Source: Ruminococcus flavefaciens (GTDB taxonomy: Bacteria > Bacillota > Clostridia > Oscillospirales > Ruminococcaceae). Taken from it: a stretch of DNA of 10,446 nt. The position numbers and the translations under genes were made by a program. The stretch spans positions 1-10,446 of the forward strand of contig CADBQF010000042.1 of assembly GCA_902796705.1 (NCBI GenBank), read 5' to 3'. Of the stretch, positions 1-5,137 are shown piece after piece. How positions within the stretch are numbered: position 1 is the stretch's first letter; the number at the start of each line of letters is the position of its first letter. The notes beneath the pieces were generated by a model. It saw nothing but the letters and a program-made list of their open reading frames with translations. It was not told where the DNA came from and ran no database searches.

Positions 1-791
1 CGACACAGGAGGAGATGAAAGGCGTTCCGCACCACCTCATCGGCTTCCTCGGACGTGATACGGTGTTCAGTGCGGCTGATTACGTCAGGCTCGCCAATGA
101 AAAGATAAAGGATATCCTCAGCCGTGGAAAGCTCCCGGTCATCGTCGGCGGAACCGGTCTTTACATCGATTCGCTCCTTGAAAATGTCAGATTCTCCGAG
201 GGCGGGAGCGATGAAGCCTACCGTGAGAAACTCTACGATATCGCCCGCACACAGGGAAACGAAGCTCTCTACGCCATGCTCACCGAGACCGATCCGGAAG
301 CTGCTGCCGGCATACATATGAACAACCTCGTCAGAGTCGTGCGTGCGTTGGAAGTTTTCCACGTCACCGGCAGGAAGTTCAGCCAGCTAAAGGCAGAGAG
401 CCGCCTCGAAGAAAGTCCCTACGATTCGCTCATCATCGGTCTGAACTACCACGACCGCCAGAAGCTCTACGACAGGATAAATCTCCGTGTTGACGATATG
501 GTCAGCAGAGGACTCGTCGAGGAAGCACGCCTTCTCAGCCGTGAGAGCGGAGTCCGCACCGCAGGCAACGCCATAGGCTACAAGGAACTCCTCCCGTACT
601 TCAGCGGAACGATGACGCTCGGTGAATGTATCGACATTATCAAACAGGAAACACGCCGCTACGCCAAACGGCAGTTGACATGGTTTAGAAAAAACCCACG
701 TATAAAGTGGATATTTTTGGACGATATTAATAAAAAAAATGAAATTCTGGAAAAGTCTGAAAAAACTATAGCAAAATACCGGAATCTATGA
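1..791 (+). CDS. miaA: tRNA dimethylallyltransferase (MiaA), 5'-truncated by window edge
   Basis: MiaA transfers a dimethylallyl group from DMAPP to N6 of A37 in tRNAs that read UNN codons; it is cytosolic. The frame is open from base 3 and begins inside the protein: TQEEMKGVPHHLIGF matches the conserved EEM-x-GVPHHL segment, so roughly the first 50 residues, including the P-loop and DSxQ motif, lie upstream. Visible family motifs include the IVGGTGLYI segment (bases about 138-170), NNLVRVVRALEV, GNAIGYKEL and the C-terminal RRYAKRQLTWFRKNPRIKWI. The ATG at 15 is internal, not the start. The final 100 or so bases are much more A+T-rich than the rest and hold the promoter for hfq. The miaA-hfq order is conserved across many bacteria, including B. 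subtilis and E. coli. Identification is secure; only the N terminus is missing. Confidence 0.97.
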   Translation, partial: TQEEMKGVPHHLIGFLGRDTVFSAADYVRLANEKIKDILSRGKLPVIVGGTGLYIDSLLENVRFSEGGSDEAYREKLYDIARTQGNEALYAMLTETDPEAAAGIHMNNLVRVVRALEVFHVTGRKFSQLKAESRLEESPYDSLIIGLNYHDRQKLYDRINLRVDDMVSRGLVEEARLLSRESGVRTAGNAIGYKELLPYFSGTMTLGECIDIIKQETRRYAKRQLTWFRKNPRIKWIFLDDINKKNEILEKSEKTIAKYRNL

Positions 792-797
792 TATAAT
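789..797 (+). promoter_or_regulatory. Probable extended -10 promoter for hfq
   Basis: TGATATAAT combines a perfect -10 hexamer TATAAT (792-797) with the extended TGn motif (789-791), and the miaA stop codon TGA sits exactly in that TGn. A -35 at 17-bp spacing would be TAGCAA (769-774), which matches TTGACA poorly, as is usual for extended -10 promoters. Transcription would start near 804, giving hfq a leader of about 70 bases. The surrounding A+T-rich DNA favours melting. Inference from motif match only. Confidence 0.5.
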
Positions 798-813
798 ATA
801 TTGTGTGTATTTC

Positions 814-843
814 TATATATTTATGGGTACACATAAATATATA
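814..843 (+). repeat. 12-bp perfect inverted repeat in hfq leader
   Basis: TATATATTTATG (814-825) and CATAAATATATA (832-843) are perfect reverse complements separated by the 6-base loop GGTACA. If transcription starts near 804, the hairpin lies at the 5' end of the hfq mRNA and ends about 20 bases before the Shine-Dalgarno (GGAGA, 864-868). There is no T-run after the right arm, so it is not a standard intrinsic terminator. It may protect the 5' end, act as an RNA control element, or be a protein-binding palindrome in DNA. Confidence 0.7.
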
Positions 844-874
844 ACCTATCTGATTCAAAGAATGGAGAATGTGT

Positions 875-1114
875 ATGAACAAGACAATCAATTTACAGGA
901 TGTTTTCCTTAATCAGTGCAGAAAAGACAAGATCGTTGTAACCATAATCCTCACAAACGGCTTCCAGTTCAAGGGAATGGTCAGAGGATTCGACAGCTAT
1001 GTCGCTATCTTCGACTGCGACGGAAAGCAGCAGCTCGTATATAAGCACGCAATATCCACTATAATACCTGCAAGACCTGTTTCGATACTCGACGCTTCCG
1101 AAAAAAGCGAATGA
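875..1114 (+). CDS. hfq: RNA chaperone Hfq
   Basis: Hfq is a hexameric Sm-like protein that binds U-rich and A-rich RNA and helps small RNAs pair with mRNAs. The 79-residue product has the whole Sm fold: Sm1 in [30 protein letters not shown] (given here as positions 6-35) with the QDVFLN start that forms the uracil-binding pocket, and Sm2 ending in the signature [11 protein letters not shown] place the start at the ATG at 875, six bases after GGAGA (864-868). The in-frame ATG at 869 would put the site only one base away and add two residues, Met-Cys, not typical of the family. The tail is short and acidic (DASEKSE), as in Firmicutes Hfq. The next gene starts 13 bases downstream, so the two probably share a transcript. 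Confidence 0.97.
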   Translation: MNKTINLQDVFLNQCRKDKIVVTIILTNGFQFKGMVRGFDSYVAIFDCDGKQQLVYKHAISTIIPARPVSILDASEKSE

Positions 1115-1127
1115 GACGGTGATATGA

Positions 1128-2396
1128 ATGCGATCAAACAGATCTGACAGCAGTCTGATCGTTAAGATACTGCGTAATACTGTTCTGGTACTCTTTCTTA
1201 TCATATTCGTAAGTATCGTGTACAACTTCCGCAACCGTGAAAATGTCACAGAATCGGCTCTTATGGCAGATGCGACCGCATCGAGGACTTTCAAGGGCGT
1301 GTTCATCAGGAACGAGAGTATCGTCACCTACAGCGGCAGCGGAGTGCTGAGCTACAGCGTCGCAGACGGCGGAAAGCTCGGCAACGGTTCCGTCATCGCA
1401 AAAGCCTATCCCACGGACGAGCAGATAAGCATAAACCGTGAGATCAGCCGGCTCGAAAAGGAACTGGAGATACTCAAAAAAATAGAGAATCCCGGCACAC
1501 AGGAATCCGCCCAGCCTGCGAACCTTTCCGCAAGCATAGAGGAGAACTTCCAGAGCCTGATATATGCCCGTGATATGGAAGATTACGATGCTCTCAATGC
1601 CGGACTGGACACGCTCCTCGTACAGATGAGTACATATCAGCTCATCACGTCAGAGGTGTCGAGCTTCCAGCAGCAGATCATCGAGATAAGTACACAGCTC
1701 GACGAACTGAAGGCAAGGTCTGTTGATCCCACCGAAGTGGTCAGGTCTGACAGATCAGCGTATTTCGCAAGCTACACTGACGGGTATGAGGACAAGCTCA
1801 CGCCCGAAAGCATAAATACGATCACAGTCAGTGATATAAATGACATAACCGACAAGAAAAGAGCAAACGACGGCGTTGTCGTCGGAAAGCTCATAGACGG
1901 CTATAACTGGTACCTCGCAGGCGTTATCGACAACTCTCGCAAGGAGTATGCCATCGGTGAGACAGTCCGCCTGAAATTTGAATCTTCGGCTGAGACTTAC
2001 TCGGCTGATATAGTCGATATCCGTGACGAGGGAGATAAAAAACAAAGTATCATCATACTCTCATGCAGCCAGTTCAACTACGAACTCGTCCAGCACAGGG
2101 CAGAGAACGTCGAGATCATCAAGGGCAGCTACAGAGGTCTTAAAGTCCCCAGAGAAGCCATAAGGTTCAAGGATATGGAAGTCACCGCAAAAGATGAGAA
2201 CGGCGGGGAACATACCACGACCGAGAGCTTCAAGGGCGTTTATATCCTCAAGGGCGAACAGATAGAGTTCAAGAAGATAGACGTTATCTATGAGGGCAGC
2301 GGATACGTCCTCTCGGCTGTGCATGATGAGGACAAGAGCTATCTTTCTCTGTATGATGATATCATAATTGAAGGTGTGGATCAGGTTGGAAAATGA
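1128..2396 (+). CDS. Membrane-anchored HlyD/RND-like adaptor protein, partner unknown
   Basis: The 422-residue product starts with a basic N terminus and one hydrophobic segment at about 13-34 (ILRNTVLVLFLIIFVSIVYN), which should anchor it with the rest outside the cell. Residues about 55-95 look like one half of a barrel-sandwich (FKGVFIRNESIVTYSGSGVL, then GGKLGNGSVIAKAYP). Residues about 98-118 and 170-197 are rich in heptad-like E/L/I/K and would form a helical hairpin. The second half has the beta-barrel and membrane-proximal pattern of adaptors: LKVPREAI (338-345), GVYILKGEQIEFKKIDV (370-386) and GSGYVL. This ordering is that of HlyD/RND-type periplasmic adaptors, but no ABC, MFS or RND pump gene is in the window. 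The start uses GGTGAT (1118-1123). The 3' end overlaps the next gene by about 11 bases, implying coupling. Function is unknown; the location suggests an envelope or division-linked role (inference). Confidence 0.8.
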   Translation: MRSNRSDSSLIVKILRNTVLVLFLIIFVSIVYNFRNRENVTESALMADATASRTFKGVFIRNESIVTYSGSGVLSYSVADGGKLGNGSVIAKAYPTDEQISINREISRLEKELEILKKIENPGTQESAQPANLSASIEENFQSLIYARDMEDYDALNAGLDTLLVQMSTYQLITSEVSSFQQQIIEISTQLDELKARSVDPTEVVRSDRSAYFASYTDGYEDKLTPESINTITVSDINDITDKKRANDGVVVGKLIDGYNWYLAGVIDNSRKEYAIGETVRLKFESSAETYSADIVDIRDEGDKKQSIIILSCSQFNYELVQHRAENVEIIKGSYRGLKVPREAIRFKDMEVTAKDENGGEHTTTESFKGVYILKGEQIEFKKIDVIYEGSGYVLSAVHDEDKSYLSLYDDIIIEGVDQVGK

Positions 2397-3084
2397 TTTC
2401 AGCTATATCAGTGACAACCTCAGAGTGATCCGTTCAAGGATCGCAGAGGCTCAGGACAAGTACCGTGAGAGCGGGGACGATGTAAGGATAATGGCTGTCA
2501 CAAAGACAGTCGCTCCGGAAGCCGTCAACCACGCTGTCTCGCTCGGCATCGGTCTCCTCGGTGAGAACCGTGTGCAGGAGTATCTCTCGAAAGCAGAGAT
2601 GTACGACAGCAGTGCGGAAGTCCACTTCATCGGTCACTTGCAGACTAATAAAGTCAAATATATAATAGAACCCATGACGATGATCCAGTCAGTTGACAGC
2701 ATAAGGCTTGCTGAGGAGATCGGCAGGCTCGCTGTGAAGAACGGCAAGGTCATGGATATCCTCTGTGAAGTCAATATCGGCGGAGAGGATTCAAAAAGCG
2801 GTGTTTCGCCGGAGGAGATACGTGACCTCATCTGTGCCGCCTCAGAAGTGGAGGGCATAAGGATAAGAGGTCTGATGACGATACCGCCTCCCGGAAATAC
2901 AGATATATTCCTCGGCAGGATGCAGGAGCTTTACAATAAGCTCCGCAGTGAAAATATAAACGGCATAAAAATGGACACGCTCTCAATGGGAATGAGTTCT
3001 GACTATGCCGAGGCCGTGAAGTACGGTTCGACCATAGTAAGGATCGGAACGGCACTTTTCGGTGCAAGAGACTACAGCAGATAA
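2386..3084 (+). CDS. ylmE: YggS/YlmE-family PLP homeostasis protein
   Basis: This family (YggS, YlmE, human PLPBP) binds pyridoxal 5'-phosphate in an alanine-racemase-like barrel and balances free B6 vitamers; it is not known to catalyse a reaction. The PLP lysine is in MAVTKTV (K40 from this start). Other family motifs are GENRVQEY, HFIGHLQTNKVKYI, IQSVDS, EVNIGGEDSKSG, IRGLMTIPP and, near the end, LSMGMSSDYAEAVKYGSTIVRIGTALFGAR (read as two adjacent motifs, the phosphate-binding side). The start is uncertain: TTG at 2368, GTG at 2374 and TTG at 2386 are all in frame. I favour 2386, giving 232 residues starting MENDFSYISDNL, because the extra residues look non-family and GAAGG (2370-2374) can serve it; the site is weak, so coupling to the upstream gene is likely. 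In B. subtilis ylmE also lies directly before sepF. Confidence 0.93.
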   Translation: MENDFSYISDNLRVIRSRIAEAQDKYRESGDDVRIMAVTKTVAPEAVNHAVSLGIGLLGENRVQEYLSKAEMYDSSAEVHFIGHLQTNKVKYIIEPMTMIQSVDSIRLAEEIGRLAVKNGKVMDILCEVNIGGEDSKSGVSPEEIRDLICAASEVEGIRIRGLMTIPPPGNTDIFLGRMQELYNKLRSENINGIKMDTLSMGMSSDYAEAVKYGSTIVRIGTALFGARDYSR

Positions 3085-3118
3085 GAAAGGGACTCCATAA
3101 CGTTCCAACAGCAAAGCG

Positions 3119-3211
3119 ATACCCGGACGGTCAGCCGTCCAAAGGACATAAGGTCCGCTTCCGGTATTTTCCGCATTCATATCCGGAAGATCAAAAATGC
3201 TTTTAATGCGG
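3119..3211 (+). promoter_or_regulatory. Structured leader upstream of sepF (candidate RNA element)
   Basis: The 141-base gap between ylmE and sepF contains several perfect inverted repeats. ATACC (3119-3123) pairs with GGTAT (3163-3167) and encloses two hairpins: GGACGG-TCAG-CCGTCC (3125-3140) and GGAC-ATAAG-GTCC (3144-3156), forming a three-way junction. Then CCGCATT (3171-3177) pairs with AATGCGG (3205-3211), ending just before the sepF Shine-Dalgarno AAGGAG (3214-3219). A competing pairing, CTTCCGG (3158-3164) with CCGGAAG (3183-3189), excludes both the junction's closing stem and its neighbour. The T-run after the junction is only TTTT, so it is a poor terminator. It matches no riboswitch class I can recognise. 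Confidence 0.4.
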
Positions 3212-3225
3212 AGAAGGAGTATAGT

Positions 3226-3723
3226 ATGAAACTGTTCGACAACATCAAGGAATTTTTCTTTGCAGCAGAAGATGACGATGACCAGGCAGATATACCGGTC
3301 GGTTCTTCCGGCAAGCCGCTCCTCGACAGAGGATACCAGCAGCCTGAGCCTGATGAAGCTCCCGCAGCAGCACCGGCAGAGCCGGCAGCTCCCCCTGTAA
3401 CAGGCGGCGGACGCAGGAACAAGGTAGTGAATATCCAGACTACAGCACAGCTCCAGGTCGTACTCGTAAAGCCTTCGGCATTCACAGATGCAAAGCAGAT
3501 CGCAGATCACCTTATCGCAAAGAAGACAGTCGTTCTCAACCTTGAGACAGCTTCTCCTGAGAATAAGAGAAGGATCATCGATTTCCTCGTAGGTGTTGCA
3601 TACGCTAACGGCGGAAGCCTCAAGCCGGTAGCAAATCTCACTTATATAATCACTCCCTACAATGTTGGATTCATAGGAGAAGACCTCGTGGGGGAACTTG
3701 AAAACAACGGCGTATTCATCTGA
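3226..3723 (+). CDS. sepF: Cell division protein SepF
   Basis: SepF anchors FtsZ to the membrane and shapes the septum by forming rings or arcs. The 165-residue protein has the expected parts: an N-terminal amphipathic helix for membrane binding (MKLFDNIKEFFFAA), an acidic patch DDDD, a flexible Pro/Ala/Glu linker (about 37-60), and the core domain (about 65-153) with VVNIQTTAQLQVVLVKPSAF, KTVVLNLE, RRIIDFLVGVAYANGG (the Gly-rich dimer interface) and NVGFIGEDL. It is slightly longer than the B. subtilis protein because of the linker. AAGGAG at 3214-3219 is six bases from the ATG, a strong site. The stop overlaps the ylmH start by one base (TGATG). A 10-codon upstream ORF ends on the start codon. 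Identification is secure. Confidence 0.96.
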   Translation: MKLFDNIKEFFFAAEDDDDQADIPVGSSGKPLLDRGYQQPEPDEAPAAAPAEPAAPPVTGGGRRNKVVNIQTTAQLQVVLVKPSAFTDAKQIADHLIAKKTVVLNLETASPENKRRIIDFLVGVAYANGGSLKPVANLTYIITPYNVGFIGEDLVGELENNGVFI

Positions 3724-4484
3724 TGAACGTGCCGTTGTTGAATAACGTGTTTTTCGCAAGGCTCGCTGATATGGTGAGCCGGAGCAGCAGGGACGGCTGT
3801 GCCGTATTCTCGCCTTTCCTCGATGAGAGGGAATGTGCGGAGGCACAGCAGTGGTGTCTGCACAATGCAGGCGGTCTCAGGTATATGCTCTGGGGAGGTT
3901 TCCCCGAAGCAAGACGCAGGATGCTTGCAGTCTACCCCGATTATTGCGAGGGATATATCAAAGAAGAATACCCCTTTGTCTGTCTGACGCTCAGTTTTCG
4001 CAGAGAGGACAGACTGACTCACCGTGATATCCTCGGTACTTTCATGGGTATGCAGCTTAAAAGAAACGTTATCGGTGACATAGTAACAGGCGAGGGCGCT
4101 GCGCAGGTCTTCGTGACTGATGTTGCCGGTAAGGCGATAATGTCAGGTGTCAGGAAAATAGGCAGAGTCGGCGTTAAGATAAGCGACTCTGAACCGTTTG
4201 AAATGGAAGTCGTACAGGAATTCCGGGCTGTAGGAGGTACAGTCGCTTCGATGCGGCTCGACTGCATAGTCAGTCTTGCTGCGGGCGTGAGCCGTGAAAA
4301 GGCATCGTGCCTTATCAGGGGAGAAAAGGTGAGCGTGAATCATCTCGAAGTCACCGCTCCGGCATCAGAGCTTGAAAGCGGTGATGTCATCTCAATAAGA
4401 GGCTGCGGAAGATTTCTTCTTTCGGATATTGGCGATACGACAAAAAAAGGCCGTATCCATGTAACTCTTCAAAAATATATATAG
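3723..4484 (+). CDS. ylmH: YlmH, S4-domain RNA-binding protein
   Basis: YlmH is found in the division cluster of Gram-positives, and B. subtilis YlmH has been linked to ribosome-associated quality control through binding stalled 50S-peptidyl-tRNA. The 253-residue product has the family's N-terminal part with F-L-D-E-RE-C-A (32-39), YMLWGGFPEARRRML (54-68) and LTHRDILGTFMGMQLKRNVIGDI (98-120), then a C-terminal S4 domain from about 178 (MRLDCIVSLAAGVSREKA, LIRGEKVSVNH, LESGDVISIRGCGRF). It begins at the ATG overlapping the sepF stop, so translation is probably coupled. In B. subtilis ylmG lies between these two genes; here it is absent. Confidence 0.94.
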   Translation: MNVPLLNNVFFARLADMVSRSSRDGCAVFSPFLDERECAEAQQWCLHNAGGLRYMLWGGFPEARRRMLAVYPDYCEGYIKEEYPFVCLTLSFRREDRLTHRDILGTFMGMQLKRNVIGDIVTGEGAAQVFVTDVAGKAIMSGVRKIGRVGVKISDSEPFEMEVVQEFRAVGGTVASMRLDCIVSLAAGVSREKASCLIRGEKVSVNHLEVTAPASELESGDVISIRGCGRFLLSDIGDTTKKGRIHVTLQKYI

Positions 4485-4496
4485 AGGTGTTTAATT

Positions 4497-5063
4497 ATGA
4501 TTACTTCAAAAGACGTCAGAAATAAAAGATTTGAGAAGGCTGCTTTCGGTTACAAGCAGGAAGAGATCGACGAATTCCTTTCACAGCTCGAAGCAGAACT
4601 CGACGAAATGGAACGTGAACGCAACGAGGCAAACGGAAAGATCCAGATACTCGCTGACAAGGTAAGAGAGTATATGAAGGACGAGGACGCTCTCAAGGAC
4701 GCTCTCCTCGGTGCCCAGAAGCAGGGCCACCAGGTCATCAGAGATGCCAACGACAAGGCAGAGCAGATCATCGCTGAAGCTCAGGCAAAGGCAGCCGCCC
4801 TCGAAGATGAGGCTGTACGTCAGCACGCTGAGGCTATGGAGAGGAACCGTGAGGAGATCGCAAGAGAAAAGGAGAACCTCATCGAAGCCCAGCAGCAGGT
4901 AGCAGATTTCAAGAAGAGCCTCTTCGATATGTACAAGAGCCACCTCGAACTCATCTCCACTATGCCTGAGACTTTTGAAGACGCAGCAGGCTATTCGGAA
5001 GATGCCGATACAGCAGATGATATCGCTTCTTCAATAGCTTCCGGATACAACGAAGAATATTGA
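4497..5063 (+). CDS. divIVA: DivIVA-family cell division/polarity protein
   Basis: DivIVA binds negatively curved membrane at septa and poles and recruits partner proteins. The 188-residue product has the conserved N-terminal lipid-binding domain (MITSKDVRNKRFEKAAFGYK, then QEEIDEFLSQLEAELDEM), followed by a long coiled coil of E/K/A/Q-rich heptads to about residue 150 (for example NDKAEQIIAEAQAKAAALED). The tail is acidic and low in complexity (YSEDADTADDIASSIASGYN). The residues before GY are A-F where B. subtilis has F-R, so the membrane-inserting pair is slightly different. The ATG follows AGAGGTG (4483-4489) by seven bases and is 12 bases after ylmH, consistent with one operon. It is followed by ileS, as in B. 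subtilis. Confidence 0.95.
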   Translation: MITSKDVRNKRFEKAAFGYKQEEIDEFLSQLEAELDEMERERNEANGKIQILADKVREYMKDEDALKDALLGAQKQGHQVIRDANDKAEQIIAEAQAKAAALEDEAVRQHAEAMERNREEIAREKENLIEAQQQVADFKKSLFDMYKSHLELISTMPETFEDAAGYSEDADTADDIASSIASGYNEEY

Positions 5064-5102
5064 TATCCCCCGGCAGTATGCCGATAAATAAATAGGTTTG
5101 AA

Positions 5103-5137
5103 AGGAGGATCTTCCGGATACCGGAAGACCGTGAAAA
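5103..5137 (+). promoter_or_regulatory. ileS ribosome-binding site split from AUG by a hairpin
   Basis: AGGAGG (5103-5108) is a near-perfect Shine-Dalgarno but lies 29 bases before the ATG at 5138. Between them is a perfect 8-bp stem, TCTTCCGG (5110-5117) with CCGGAAGA (5121-5128), and a 3-base loop ATA. If folded, the linear spacing becomes about 10 bases. No ATG, GTG or TTG sits at normal distance from the Shine-Dalgarno, and a TGA at 5132-5134 blocks any upstream in-frame start. Confidence 0.65.

Noticed and set aside
869..874. Earlier ATG start for hfq at 869
   Set aside because: Only one base separates it from GGAGA, while the ATG at 875 has normal spacing and gives a typical Hfq N terminus.
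893..1327. A 144-codon reverse-strand open frame over hfq and the adaptor gene
   Set aside because: It is antisense to Hfq's conserved Sm core and has no family resemblance.
3119..3170. Calling the sepF-leader junction a strong intrinsic terminator
   Set aside because: The closing stem is five pairs and the T-run is only four bases, followed by CC. Kept as a regulatory candidate instead.
3336..3405. Pro/Ala-rich stretch of sepF as a DNA repeat
   Set aside because: It is the flexible linker of SepF; codons vary and there is no true tandem repeat unit.
2983..3846. A 287-codon reverse-strand open frame across ylmE, sepF and ylmH
   Set aside because: It overlaps three well-supported genes and the structured gap, its product is Cys/Arg-rich with no family motif, and no ribosome-binding site supports it. 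It is a by-product of codon bias on the forward strand.
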